From Caballeronia arvi (GTDB taxonomy: Bacteria; Pseudomonadota; Gammaproteobacteria; Burkholderiales; Burkholderiaceae), in contig NZ_FCOM02000003.1 of the NCBI RefSeq assembly GCF_001544695.2, forward strand, positions 62,001 to 126,000: a stretch of 64,000 bases of DNA, written 5' to 3'. Positions 26,670 to 35,698 of this stretch are shown here, in pieces. The notes beneath the pieces were generated by a model. The model had not been told where the DNA came from, searched no databases, and worked only from the letters and a program-made list of their open reading frames with translations. The translations under genes and the position numbers were made by a program. Each line of letters begins with the position of its first letter. The stretch's first letter is position 1.

Positions 26670-27959
26670 ATGACAAACACTGATACCCGCAACGCATCGC
26701 CGAATCTGACGCGCATCATCGTGGCGACGGTCATCTGCAACGGCTTCGTTGCCTACGACTTCACGGTGTATGGCTTTTCCGCGGCGATCATCGGCCGGCT
26801 GTTTTTCCCCGCGCACGACGCCGCTTCGTCGCTGCTGCTTTCGCTTGCGACGTTCGGCGCGGGCTTCGTGATGCGGCCGATCGGCGCAGTGCTGATCGGC
26901 CGCTACGCGGACCGCCGCGGGCGTGAGGCCGGCATGCGGCTCTCGATCGTTCTGATGGCCGCGGGCACCTGGCTGATCGCGTGTCTGCCCACGCATGCCG
27001 CGATCGGCGCGAGCGCGACCGTGCTGATCGTATTCGCGCGGCTGCTGCAAGGGCTTGCAGCGGGCGGCGAGATCGGTCCGGCGTCCGCGCTGCTGATGGA
27101 GTCGGTAGCGTACGAGCGGCGCTGCTTCATCGTCAGTTGGCGCGGCGCAAGTCAGGGCGCGGCCGCATGCGTGGCGGCGCTGGTCGGCGCATGCACGTCG
27201 GCGCTGCTCTCGCCCGACGAACTCGCGCAATGGGGATGGCGCGTGCCGTTCGTCATCGGCGGGTTGATCGCACCGCTCGGCTGGTTTCTGCGGCGCGTGC
27301 CCGGCGCACCGGCGGCTTCACAAGCGCGGCCCGCGCGCACGCCACTTGCCATCGTGCTTCGCGAACACGCGCGCCCGCTTGTCTGCGGCATGCTGATGAT
27401 GGCCGCGCCTTCCGCGAGCATCTATATCGCCGTGCTCTACATGCCGAGCTATCTGACGCACACGCTGCATCGGCCCGCGACGATCAGCCTCGCGATCGCG
27501 TCGCTCTCCGGCCTCGTGATACTCGTCGTCACGCCGCTCGTCGCCCTTGCGGCGGACCGGCTGAGAAGCCGCAAGACGCTGCAATACGCATCGCTCGCAG
27601 CGGCGCTCGCGACGGTTTATCCCGCGTTTCACGCGCTCACGCACGGCGCGCCCGATGAGCTCGCGCTCGCGATCATCCTGCTCTATGTCGCGCTCGCGCT
27701 GAACAACGCGGGCGCCGGTTCGGTGCTCATGCTCGAAGCCTTTCCGAAGCATCGGCGCGCGGCGAGCCTCGCGGTGATCTACACGTTCGGCGTGGTGATC
27801 TTCGGGGGATTCTCGCCGCTCGCGGTCGCATGGCTCATCGGCGCGACCGGCAACGCGATGACGCCCGCCTGGTATCTGCTGGCCGCGAACTGCGTCACGC
27901 TGTTCGCGCTCAGCCGCTTTCCCGAGCGCCCCGCGAGTGCGCGGCGCGCGAGCGCATGA
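26670..27959 (+). CDS. MFS transporter, metabolite:H+ symporter (MHS/ShiA-like) type
   Basis: A 429-residue transporter with twelve hydrophobic segments. The N-terminal VICNGFVAYDFTVYGFSAAIIG with Asp and Tyr in helix 1, the RPIGAVLIGRYADRRGR loop and LQGLAAGGEIGPA are hallmarks of the MHS family (citrate, proline/betaine, shikimate and alpha-ketoglutarate symporters). The start is uncertain: ATG 26670 gives the best family fit, while 26637 and 26619 are in frame. No strong ribosome binding site is seen. It converges with the AraC gene at 27910 and the two coding regions overlap by 50 bases. The substrate is unknown. Confidence 0.87.
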   Translation: MTNTDTRNASPNLTRIIVATVICNGFVAYDFTVYGFSAAIIGRLFFPAHDAASSLLLSLATFGAGFVMRPIGAVLIGRYADRRGREAGMRLSIVLMAAGTWLIACLPTHAAIGASATVLIVFARLLQGLAAGGEIGPASALLMESVAYERRCFIVSWRGASQGAAACVAALVGACTSALLSPDELAQWGWRVPFVIGGLIAPLGWFLRRVPGAPAASQARPARTPLAIVLREHARPLVCGMLMMAAPSASIYIAVLYMPSYLTHTLHRPATISLAIASLSGLVILVVTPLVALAADRLRSRKTLQYASLAAALATVYPAFHALTHGAPDELALAIILLYVALALNNAGAGSVLMLEAFPKHRRAASLAVIYTFGVVIFGGFSPLAVAWLIGATGNAMTPAWYLLAANCVTLFALSRFPERPASARRASA

Positions 27960-28962
27960 CCGGATCGTCCTGCGCCGCGCGCAGCAATTCGAGCGCGCGC
28001 AAGCGCATTTCCAGCGGACTCACGTCGAACGCGCGGCGAAATGCGCGCGTGAAATCCGATGCGCTCTTGAAGCCGAGACCGAACGCGATATCGGCGATCT
28101 GAAGGTTCGGAAAGCGCGCGATCTCATCGGCGGCTTCACGCAGGCGTCGATGCCGGATGTAGGCGGCAAGACCGCCCTCCTGCTCGAACCATCGATAGAT
28201 CGTCGCGCGCTTCAGGGCGAGCGCTTCGACGATTTTCGTCGGCGTGAGATCGGCTTCGTGCAGATGCGTATCGACATAACGCTTCACCTGCTCCTTCACC
28301 GCCATTTGCAACGCCGCGCGTGCATCGTGCAAGGCGTGCGGCTTGTCCGCGAATGCGGCGAGCAGCAATCGGGCGCCGGCATCGAGCGCATCGATGGCAT
28401 CCGGGCGATCGAGCGCCGGCAATCCGCGCGCGGTCGCATCGAAATGCTCGAACAGGACCCGCGCGAGCGGCGCGTCGTCAGGCACGACGCGCCCGTGCAA
28501 CGCATCGCAATCGCCGACATGCGCGGCGACGATCGCGCGCGGCACGAACATCGTCAACACGCGGCACGCCGGGCGCTCGATGCGAAAACGCTGATTCGGA
28601 TCGAACGCGGCGATGCCGCGCACCGAACCCCGCGCGCTGCGCTTCACGCTCAGGCCGCTGACGTTGCCGGTCTCGCCTTCCGCGTAGACGTGAAACGCGA
28701 AATCGCGGCGCGTATCGGTCGATACGCGTGCTATCGAGCGTTCGAGCACGAGCGCTTCGGTGCGCGCCTCCGTGAACACGAGCCCGCCCGCCGCATGCAG
28801 ATCGATGTTGCCCGAAAAGCCGCGCTCGATCTGATCCTTCGCCGGCAGGACATCGACGACATGCCCGACGCGATCGCGCCATGCGAGCAATTGCCGCTCG
28901 CGCGCAAACGCTTGCGTCGAAAAACGCGTGGACAGGATCGGTGGGTCGGAATCGGCGGGCAT
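27910..28962 (-). CDS. AraC-family transcriptional regulator
   Basis: About 350 residues. The N-terminal two thirds resemble the AraC-binding-like-2 sensor domain (FSTQAFARERQLLAWRDRVG opening, then HVYAEGETGNVSG). The C-terminal AraC DNA-binding domain carries ALKRATIYRWFEQEGGLAAYIRHRRL and IADIAFGLGFKSASDFTRAFRRAF. I chose ATG 28962; longer reading from 29076 is unsupported. The gene overlaps the convergent MFS transporter by 50 bases at its 3' end. A regulatory link to that transporter is plausible but not shown. Confidence 0.88.
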   Translation of the reverse strand: MPADSDPPILSTRFSTQAFARERQLLAWRDRVGHVVDVLPAKDQIERGFSGNIDLHAAGGLVFTEARTEALVLERSIARVSTDTRRDFAFHVYAEGETGNVSGLSVKRSARGSVRGIAAFDPNQRFRIERPACRVLTMFVPRAIVAAHVGDCDALHGRVVPDDAPLARVLFEHFDATARGLPALDRPDAIDALDAGARLLLAAFADKPHALHDARAALQMAVKEQVKRYVDTHLHEADLTPTKIVEALALKRATIYRWFEQEGGLAAYIRHRRLREAADEIARFPNLQIADIAFGLGFKSASDFTRAFRRAFDVSPLEMRLRALELLRAAQDDPVMRSRAAHSRGARESG

Positions 28963-29236
28963 GAAATCAGCGATGGGTCGAATCGTCCCTGGATGGATCG
29001 CAACTACGCGAAGTGCGCGGGCAAATGAGACGCATGGTAAAGCCTTTTCGAAATGCCGGTATATCGTGCAGGGCAAGGAGCAGCGAGTGCCTCGTTGCGG
29101 ACGTCCAGGTCGGCGATTCCTGCCGTCGTGCTGCTGTCACGTCGTTGCCTCCTTGCTTCACTGTGGTTTACGGCCGCTTCATATAAAGAGCACAGCCACA
29201 GGCAACACGAAAACAAGACGTCGGGGCGTCAAAAAA

Positions 29237-29536
29237 ATGGGAAAGTCGAAAGTTTTGCCGGTCACGCGCACGGCGCGTGCCGCGTCAGTGGCGCTCATGC
29301 CGGCGCGCATGGCCGACGCGCAGCTGGATCATCTCGAGCATATGATCCGCTCGCTCGCGCTGTCGGGTAACGCAAAAGCGTTCGCGTGTCTGGATCGCGG
29401 GTACTGGAAGAGGCGGGTTGCCGCGCTCGGCGACGAAAGCGATCTCGTGTCGACACAACGTGCGCGCGTGCTGCGGCTTCTCGATCTTCTCGCTCAGGAA
29501 CACGCCGGCGCCGGTCCGGACAAGGCTGCCGCGTAG
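29237..29536 (+). CDS. Hypothetical protein, 99 residues
   Basis: I do not recognise the family. The N-terminus is basic with Ala-rich sequence (MGKSKVLPVTRTARAASVAL). The rest looks helical: DAQLDHLEHMIRSLALSGNA, then CLDRGYWKRRVAALGDESDLVSTQ and a leucine-rich C-terminal helix (RARVLRLLDLLAQEH). No signal peptide or membrane segment is visible. ATG 29237 follows an A-rich stretch. A short inverted repeat starts 12 bases after the stop. Coding status is supported by coherent amphipathic pattern and codon use, but remains modest. Confidence 0.55.
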   Translation: MGKSKVLPVTRTARAASVALMPARMADAQLDHLEHMIRSLALSGNAKAFACLDRGYWKRRVAALGDESDLVSTQRARVLRLLDLLAQEHAGAGPDKAAA

Positions 29537-29547
29537 TCACGATACGG

Positions 29548-29590
29548 TTGCATGCGGAATGCAAAATACAACAACGCATTTCGCATGCAA
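29548..29590. repeat. Inverted repeat downstream of the 99-residue hypothetical gene
   Basis: Arms TTGCATGCGGAATGC (29548-29562) and GCATTTCGCATGCAA (29576-29590) pair over 15 positions with one G:U, around a 13-base A-rich spacer. It lies 12 bases after the stop codon. No T-run follows on either strand, so it is a possible terminator-like hairpin or binding site rather than a classical terminator. Confidence 0.6.
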
Positions 29591-29701
29591 AACGCAATTC
29601 CAACCGCTGGATAGTCAATCCATTACGAGGGCGGCCTGAGAGAGCGCGATCGACCGTGCGGTTTTCTGACCGCCGCGTCGAAAGTGCTATGACGACGGGG
29701 C

Positions 29702-29757
29702 TTCGCGTCCCGCACCTGCTTCGCCGACGATGCGCGAGGCCATGTGCGGGACGCGAA
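29702..29757. repeat. Perfect 14-base inverted repeat in the galM 3' flank
   Basis: TTCGCGTCCCGCAC (29702-29715) and GTGCGGGACGCGAA (29744-29757) are perfect inverted copies separated by 28 bases. They lie between the two convergent genes ending at 29536 and 29796. The arms are long and GC-rich enough for a stable stem; no T-run follows. Role unknown. Confidence 0.65.
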
Positions 29758-29795
29758 AGCTTCCCGCCAGAGGGGCTTGGATTAACCCTCGACGT

Positions 29796-30950
29796 TCAAC
29801 GCACACCGATCTTCCAGACTGTGATTTCGTGAAACTCGTCGCCGGGTTTGAGCTCCGTCGACGGGAACGCGGGATGATTCGGCGAGTCCGGAAAATGCTG
29901 CGTTTCGAGCGCGAAGCCGTCGGTCTGCCGGTACGCCGTGCCCGACACGCCGATGACACTGCCGTCCAGACCATTGCCTGTGTAGAACTGCAGGCCCGGT
30001 TGCGTCGTGTAGACATCGAGCACGCGTCCGCTCGCCGGATCGTAGGCGCGCGCCGCGAACGTCGCTTCGGCGTTGTGCTGCCCGTTCTTGTTGAGCTTCC
30101 AGTTCTGGTCATAGCCGCGCGCGAAACGCATCTGCTGATTTGCCGATCGCAGCCGCGCGCTGATCGGCGTCAGCGCGCGCAAATCCAGCGGCGTGTTCTC
30201 GACGCTCGCGATTTCGCCCGTCGGAATGGAATCGGGACGGGTCGGCGTATAGGCCGATCCCGCGATCATGACGAGCTGCCCTTCGACGCTGCCGCTGCCC
30301 TCGCCCGCGAGATTGAAGTAACTGTGATTCGTGAGGTTCAGGACCGTGGGCTTGTCCGTCTTCGCGCGATAGTCGATGCGCACGTCGTTATCGTCCGTGA
30401 GCGTGTACGTGACATCGACGGTCAGCGTGCCGGGAAAGCCGTTCTCGCCATCGTTGCTCACGTAACGAAGCTGGACACCCGCGCCCTGCGCGCCCTGAAA
30501 TGTTTTGACCACGGTCCAGACTTTCTCGTCGAAACCGTGCGGGCCGCCGTGCAACGTGTTCGGCGGCTCGTTGACGGGCAGCTTGTAGGTGTGTCCGTCG
30601 AGCTCGAAGCGTCCATCGGCGATGCGATTCGCATAGCGGCCGATCAAACCGCCGAAATGAATCTTGCCGTTGTACTTCTCATAGTCGTTGAGCGAGCCGA
30701 AGCCGAGCACGATATCGGCGCGACGCCCGCGCCGGTCCGGCACATCGAGCCGCGTGACGATGCCCCCATACGTGATGCAGCTCATCGAGACGCCGCGCGC
30801 GTTCGAGAGCGTGTATTGGACGACGGCCTGCCCTTGTTGCGTCGCGCCATAAGGTGCGGACGCGATCGTCGCCGCCGATACGCGCAGCGGCGCTGAAACC
30901 GCGCATGCGAGAGCAGCGGAAACGATGAGCGTGTTCTTTGCGTTTTGCAT
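29796..30950 (-). CDS. galM: Exported aldose 1-epimerase (galactose mutarotase)
   Basis: A 384-residue aldose 1-epimerase that interconverts alpha and beta anomers of hexoses. Conserved sites are present: IGRYANRI (about 103-110), the substrate His134 in NTLHGG, the catalytic-acid His209 in NLTNHSYFNLAG and the catalytic-base Glu349 in FALETQHFPDSPN. A signal peptide (ending about PLRVSA) indicates export to the periplasm, unlike the cytoplasmic E. coli GalM. The start at ATG 30950 follows family alignment, since no good ribosome binding site is seen. It is divergent from the small gene at 31064. Confidence 0.92.
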   Translation of the reverse strand: MQNAKNTLIVSAALACAVSAPLRVSAATIASAPYGATQQGQAVVQYTLSNARGVSMSCITYGGIVTRLDVPDRRGRRADIVLGFGSLNDYEKYNGKIHFGGLIGRYANRIADGRFELDGHTYKLPVNEPPNTLHGGPHGFDEKVWTVVKTFQGAQGAGVQLRYVSNDGENGFPGTLTVDVTYTLTDDNDVRIDYRAKTDKPTVLNLTNHSYFNLAGEGSGSVEGQLVMIAGSAYTPTRPDSIPTGEIASVENTPLDLRALTPISARLRSANQQMRFARGYDQNWKLNKNGQHNAEATFAARAYDPASGRVLDVYTTQPGLQFYTGNGLDGSVIGVSGTAYRQTDGFALETQHFPDSPNHPAFPSTELKPGDEFHEITVWKIGVR

Positions 30951-31063
30951 AATCGATTCGAAAACATCGGCAGATGGCTGAGCATCGGCTATGCCTGATA
31001 TCGAGGCCGGGCACGCGCGATGCGAAGTCATCGCTCATCGATGACGACGACAAGGAGCCTGTC

Positions 31064-31249
31064 ATGACCGAGCAAACCGATCGTGCAACCCCGCCCAAAC
31101 AGACGCCCGAGGACCCGAACACAGCGGACCGCCGTCTGTCCGACGAGCAAAAGCGCGCAATGACGAACGAGCCCGCGCCCCCGACGCGCCAGAACCAGGG
31201 AAAGGACAGCAAGCTGCCGGACCCGAAGGAAGTCGGTGAAGCAGGTTGA
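31064..31249 (+). CDS. Small hydrophilic hypothetical protein, 61 residues
   Basis: Unrecognised. It is Pro-, Lys- and Asp-rich and probably disordered (MTEQTDRATPPKQTPEDPN to KLPDPKEVGEAG), with no hydrophobic segment or Cys. A good ribosome binding site (AAGGAGCCTGTC) directly before ATG 31064 is the main support for it being real. Similar small disordered proteins are common in Burkholderia genomes. It stands alone between galM (divergent) and the hybrid kinase gene. Confidence 0.6.
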   Translation: MTEQTDRATPPKQTPEDPNTADRRLSDEQKRAMTNEPAPPTRQNQGKDSKLPDPKEVGEAG

Positions 31250-31283
31250 TTGCTACTGCGCGTGAAGCTTTGTGGTCCCGGGC

Positions 31284-31295
31284 ATCACGCGTGAT
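31284..31295. repeat. Perfect 12-base palindrome upstream of the hybrid kinase gene
   Basis: ATCACGCGTGAT reads identically on both strands. It lies 35 bases after the 61-residue ORF and about 150 bases before the kinase start, so it may be an operator for the kinase gene. There is no further evidence. Confidence 0.35.
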
Positions 31296-31443
31296 TCATT
31301 AGAGGAATCGCGCAATCGATGAAGTGCGGATCGCAAACCGGCTTGGTCCATTCGCTTTTGTTGTATGGTATCCCTAAGTTATCGCAGCCGACGATTCCGC
31401 GCCGGGCGACGCGTCTCGCCCGCATGAGGAAGCAAGGACGCTC

Positions 31444-34053
31444 ATGCACGATCCTGCCCATTTCCTGCCGTCATTCGTATGGCGCGCGGCGCGCGACGGG
31501 GTGATCCAGTATGCGAATCCCTGGGCATGCCGCTATCTCGGCGTTCCCTTTCCGGAGTTGGTCGGCCGGCATTGGCAAGCTTTTGTTCACCCGGACGATA
31601 TCCCGCCCGTTCTCGATGCACTGCGTCAGATGCGCGACGGCACGCTTTTGCGCAACGTCGACGTGCGCCTCTTGCGCGCCGATGCCGCGTTTCGCTGGCA
31701 TACCCTGCACCTTCAGGCACGCCGCGACGAAGAAGGCCACATCGCCGATACGGTCGGCGTCGCCATCGACATACACGAGTGCCGTCACGCATGGGAGATG
31801 TACGAGGCGAGCGAGCGGCGTCTGCAGGCCGCGTTCGCCGGCGCGCGCATGGGCGCGTGGGAATGGGACATGAAAACGCGCGTCGTGCGCATGACCGCGC
31901 AAAACGCTGCACTGTATTCCTTTCCATCGGGCACCGAAGCCGTGCTGCTTTCGGAACTATGGGACCGCGTCGCACCGGAATATCGCGAGCCGTTTCAGCG
32001 CAAGCTCACCGAGGCATTGCGCGATGGCGGACCGTTCGAATTCGACTTCGTGCTCGAAGGCGATCAGGGAACACGCCGCTGGCTGCGCATGCGCGGGCAT
32101 CCCGAGTTCGACCGTCATGGCGTGCTCACGCGCGTCTATGGCGTGAGCTTCGATATCAGCGCGCAACGGGCCGACGAAGAACGCCTGAGCCTTTCCGAGC
32201 GTCGCTATCGCGCGCTGGTCGAGACCACAGGCGCGCTCGTCTGGTCCGCCGATGCGAACGGCGAGATCCTTCCTTCCGGCGGCGAATGGGAGCAGTTCAC
32301 AGGCACGCCGCCCGAAACGTTGTCGGGCTGGGGCTGGCTCGACTACATCCATCCCGACGATCGCGAGCGCACGCATCACGCGTGGCTCGAAGCATTGCGC
32401 GAAGGCGCCGCGCGCACGCTGACCTTCCGGATGTATCGGCACGATGGCGCGTATCGCATGGTGGAGGCGCATGCCGCGCCGCTCTATGACGATAAGGGCC
32501 GCCTGCAGGAATGGTTCGGCACGACGACCGATGTCACTCCGCGCTATGAAGCCCAGGCCGCGATCGAAGCGCGCAGCCTGCGTCTCACGGTGGCGATGCA
32601 GGCCGCGAACATTCATATCGCATCGCTCGAACTCGCTACATGGACGCTGTCGCTCGAAACCGGCGGCGAGCGTCAGATCACCGAGACGCTCAGCTATGAA
32701 GCGGCGCTCGCGCGGGTGCATCCCGACGACAGCGCGACGCTCGATCGCTACGTGCGCAGCCTCGCGAACGGGGAAAATCCTCAAGGACACTTCGAATTCC
32801 GCGTGCGCAACAAGCACGGCGAGCAATGGATGCAGGGCAGCGCCCTGCTTCAACGCAACAAGGAAGGCGAGCCGTTGCGCATCATCGGCAGCGTGATCGA
32901 TATCACCGAGCGAAAGCACATGGAGCTCATGTTGCGCGAAGCGGGACGCCGCAAAGATGAATTCCTCGCGATGCTCGCGCACGAGTTGCGCAATCCGCTC
33001 GCGCCTTTGCGCACGGCCATCGCGCTCCTGCAAAAGAACAAGGACGACGAGACGCAGTTGCACGAGCTGATCGACCTGATGCGCAGGCAGGTGGAGCATA
33101 TGACGCGCATCGTCGATGACCTGCTCGAAGTCTCGCGTATCACGCAGGGACGCATCGCGCTGCAACTCGAACCGATACTCGTCGGCACGGCGGTGTATCA
33201 CGCAGTGGAAGCGATCGCGGGCATGATCGAATCGCGCTCGCAGAACATACAGGTAGATGTATCCGACGCGACCACGTGGGTGTGCGGCGATCCCACGCGG
33301 CTCTCGCAGATCCTCGTGAACGTGCTGAACAATGCGAGCAAGTACACGCCGGAGGAAGGCCGCATCACCGTGAGCGTGCAGGCGGATGACGGGTCGGTGT
33401 CGATCGTCATTGCCGATACGGGCACCGGCATTTCAGCGGACCTGTTGCCGAAGGTATTCGAGCTCTTTTCGCAAGGCGAGCGCACGCTCGACCGCTCGAA
33501 CGGCGGCCTCGGCATCGGGCTTTCGCTCGTGAAGAAGCTCGTCGAAATGCACAAAGGCACGATCACCGTGCAAAGCCCTGGACCCGGTCTCGGCACGACC
33601 GTGACCGTGCGCTTGCCGCGTCTGCATCATCATGAACGGCATTCGGCGCTCGCGCTCTCGGAGACGAGCCTGCGCGAGGCGCGCACGGCGCTGCGTATTC
33701 TCGTCGTCGACGACAACCGCGATGCCGCGGATTCGCTCGCGATGCTGTGCGAGTCGGAAGGACACGTTGCGCGCGTCGCGTATTCGTCGGCCGAAGCACT
33801 GGAGTCCGCGCCGTTGCTGCAACCCGATGTGGCGCTGCTCGATATCGGCCTGCCCGATGTCGACGGCTATGAACTCGCGCGACGCCTGCGCCGCAAGGGC
33901 GATACGATGCCGCTCTTGATCGCGATCACGGGGTACGGGCAAGCCGAAGACCGCTTGCGCGCGCAATCGGCGGGCTTCGATTATCACTTCGTGAAGCCCG
34001 TGAATGTGGACAGCCTGCTCAAGCTGTTGTCGTCGCTGACGGTCACGCGCTGA
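31444..34053 (+). CDS. Cytoplasmic multi-PAS hybrid histidine kinase
   Basis: An 869-residue soluble sensor kinase without membrane segments. Roughly four PAS/PAC units occupy residues 1-490 (for example YANPWACRYLGVPFPELVGRHWQAF near the start, and a PAC ending SVIDITERK before the kinase core). The HisKA domain has His513 in FLAMLAHELRNPLAPL. The HATPase has ILVNVLNNASKYT and GGLGIGLSLVKKL. The C-terminal receiver opens ILVVDDNRDAADSL with phospho-acceptor Asp800 (LLDIGLPDVDG) and Lys in FVKPVN. The architecture is common in Burkholderiaceae sensors of internal redox or ligand signals. No dedicated response regulator is adjacent. Confidence 0.92.
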   Translation: MHDPAHFLPSFVWRAARDGVIQYANPWACRYLGVPFPELVGRHWQAFVHPDDIPPVLDALRQMRDGTLLRNVDVRLLRADAAFRWHTLHLQARRDEEGHIADTVGVAIDIHECRHAWEMYEASERRLQAAFAGARMGAWEWDMKTRVVRMTAQNAALYSFPSGTEAVLLSELWDRVAPEYREPFQRKLTEALRDGGPFEFDFVLEGDQGTRRWLRMRGHPEFDRHGVLTRVYGVSFDISAQRADEERLSLSERRYRALVETTGALVWSADANGEILPSGGEWEQFTGTPPETLSGWGWLDYIHPDDRERTHHAWLEALREGAARTLTFRMYRHDGAYRMVEAHAAPLYDDKGRLQEWFGTTTDVTPRYEAQAAIEARSLRLTVAMQAANIHIASLELATWTLSLETGGERQITETLSYEAALARVHPDDSATLDRYVRSLANGENPQGHFEFRVRNKHGEQWMQGSALLQRNKEGEPLRIIGSVIDITERKHMELMLREAGRRKDEFLAMLAHELRNPLAPLRTAIALLQKNKDDETQLHELIDLMRRQVEHMTRIVDDLLEVSRITQGRIALQLEPILVGTAVYHAVEAIAGMIESRSQNIQVDVSDATTWVCGDPTRLSQILVNVLNNASKYTPEEGRITVSVQADDGSVSIVIADTGTGISADLLPKVFELFSQGERTLDRSNGGLGIGLSLVKKLVEMHKGTITVQSPGPGLGTTVTVRLPRLHHHERHSALALSETSLREARTALRILVVDDNRDAADSLAMLCESEGHVARVAYSSAEALESAPLLQPDVALLDIGLPDVDGYELARRLRRKGDTMPLLIAITGYGQAEDRLRAQSAGFDYHFVKPVNVDSLLKLLSSLTVTR

Positions 34054-34117
34054 ACCTCGCCGCGCTACCGCTCTACCGCTCTACAATGGGCCTTCGATCA
34101 ACGCCTTCGAGGACGTC

Positions 34118-34705
34118 ATGACGCAACCGCCCATCAGCCGCTATCCCGTTCCCGAACCGCAAGACTGGCCCGACGATATCCGCGCGCGCATTCTCGAAGT
34201 GCAGGACAAGGCGGGCTTCGTGCCGAATGTGTTTCTCACGCTCGCGCATCGGCCCGATGAGTTTCGCGCGTTCTTCGCCTATCACGATGCGCTGATGCTG
34301 AAGGATGGCGGCCTTACTAAAGGCGAGCGCGAGATGATCGTCGTCGCGACGAGCGCGGTGAACGATTGCCTCTATTGCGTCGTCGCGCATGGGGCCATCT
34401 TGCGGATCTACGAGAAGAACGCGCTCGTCGCGGATCAGGTGGCAGTGAATCATCGCAAGGCGGATATCACGCCGCGTCAGAAGGCCATGCTCGATTTCGC
34501 GCTGAAGGTGTGCCGCGCGGCCGGTACCGTCAGCGATGACGATTTCGCTGCTCTGCACGCGCATGGTTTCAGCGATGAAGACGCGTGGGATATCGCGGCG
34601 ATCACCGCGTTCTTCGGGCTATCGAACCGCATGGCGAATGTGATGTCGATGCGGCCGAACGACGAGTTCTTTTTGATGGGGCGTGTGCCGAAGGAGCCGA
34701 AGTAA
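34118..34705 (+). CDS. Peroxidase-related CMD/AhpD-family protein
   Basis: A 195-residue protein of the uncharacterised peroxidase-related branch of the carboxymuconolactone decarboxylase family. The catalytic motif CLYCVVAHG gives Cys84, Cys87 and His91, and GLTKGEREMIVVATSAVNDC precedes it as in relatives. The opening SRYPVPEPQDWPDDIRARI is typical of this branch. A ribosome binding site (CGAGGACGTC) precedes ATG 34118. The LysR gene begins seven bases after its stop, so the two are probably co-transcribed. Confidence 0.9.
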   Translation: MTQPPISRYPVPEPQDWPDDIRARILEVQDKAGFVPNVFLTLAHRPDEFRAFFAYHDALMLKDGGLTKGEREMIVVATSAVNDCLYCVVAHGAILRIYEKNALVADQVAVNHRKADITPRQKAMLDFALKVCRAAGTVSDDDFAALHAHGFSDEDAWDIAAITAFFGLSNRMANVMSMRPNDEFFLMGRVPKEPK

Positions 34706-34711
34706 CCACCC

Positions 34712-35605
34712 ATGCGCCTCCCCCCGCTGAAATCAATCATCGCGTTCGAGAGCGTCGCGCGCACCAAAAGCGTCAACCGCGCTGCCGACGAGCTCGGCCT
34801 CACTCCGTCCGCCGTCAGCCATCAACTGGCGAATCTGGAAAACATCGTCGGCCGTCCGTTGTTCACGCGGCTCGGCCGCGGTCTCGTCCTCACGCCCACC
34901 GGCACGCAATATCTCTCCGATGTGACCGGCGCGCTCGCCGAACTGAATCGCGCGACCGAGCGTGCATCGAGCGAAACATCGGTCGAAATACTGCGCATTC
35001 ATTCGAGCCCGAGCTTCGGTCTCATGTGGCTGCTGCCGCGTCTCGCCGCGTTTCAGGAAGCAAACGGCGACATTCAGATGAACCTCGCGTGCTCTTATGA
35101 AAACGTGTCGTTCACATCGGGCTATTTCGACATCGACGTGCGTCACGGCTATGCACACTGGACCGACGTCGAAATCAAGACCCTGCGCCATGAAACTATC
35201 GCGCCGCTCGCGTCGCGCGCCTATCTGGAGCGCTTTCCCGTCTCGTCCCCCGATGATCTTCTCGAACGACGCCTGATCTTTTCCGAATCGCCGCTCGTGC
35301 AATGGCAGCAGTGGTTCGGCAAATTCGGCGTGGCCGTGAAGCGCAAGGCGTTCGATTTTTCATTCGACCGCTCGTACATGTCGCTCGAAGCGGCCGCGCT
35401 CGGTCACGGCATCGCGCTCGAAAGCACGATGCTCGCCTCCGTCCATCTGGAACGCGGCTCGCTTGTACCTGTATTCGGCAGGGAGTTTGCGGTCGAAGTC
35501 GGCGCACATCATCTGGTTTACCCCAGTCAAAACGCCGGATTGCCGCGCGTCGCGAAGTTTCTCGCGTGGATGGATCAGCAAATCGAGCGCCGCGCCGATA
35601 CCTGA
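34712..35605 (+). CDS. LysR-family transcriptional regulator (GcvA-like)
   Basis: A 297-residue regulator. The helix-turn-helix is in FESVARTKSVNRAADELGLTPSAVSHQLANLE (about 11-42), with TPSAVSHQ the hallmark of the GcvA/AmpR subgroup. The effector domain shows HSSPSFGLMWLLPRLAAFQ. It is coupled to the CMD-like gene upstream and lies 93 bases before the SDR gene of the split-transketolase operon, which it may control. Confidence 0.91.
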   Translation: MRLPPLKSIIAFESVARTKSVNRAADELGLTPSAVSHQLANLENIVGRPLFTRLGRGLVLTPTGTQYLSDVTGALAELNRATERASSETSVEILRIHSSPSFGLMWLLPRLAAFQEANGDIQMNLACSYENVSFTSGYFDIDVRHGYAHWTDVEIKTLRHETIAPLASRAYLERFPVSSPDDLLERRLIFSESPLVQWQQWFGKFGVAVKRKAFDFSFDRSYMSLEAAALGHGIALESTMLASVHLERGSLVPVFGREFAVEVGAHHLVYPSQNAGLPRVAKFLAWMDQQIERRADT

Positions 35606-35611
35606 AAATTT

Positions 35612-35627
35612 CTCAGCAATAGTTGAG
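35612..35627. promoter_or_regulatory. Candidate LysR-type dyad before the SDR/transketolase operon
   Basis: CTCAGCAATAGTTGAG has CTCA/TGAG inverted ends with an 8-base centre. It lies in the 93-base gap between the LysR gene and the SDR gene. The size suits a LysR recognition site, but the dyad is short and could be chance. Confidence 0.25.
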
Positions 35628-35698
35628 GCAAACTGCGTTGATCCTCAGGTCGAAGGCGAAGACACTGCGTCTACACCAGACAACCAGCGGAGACAACG

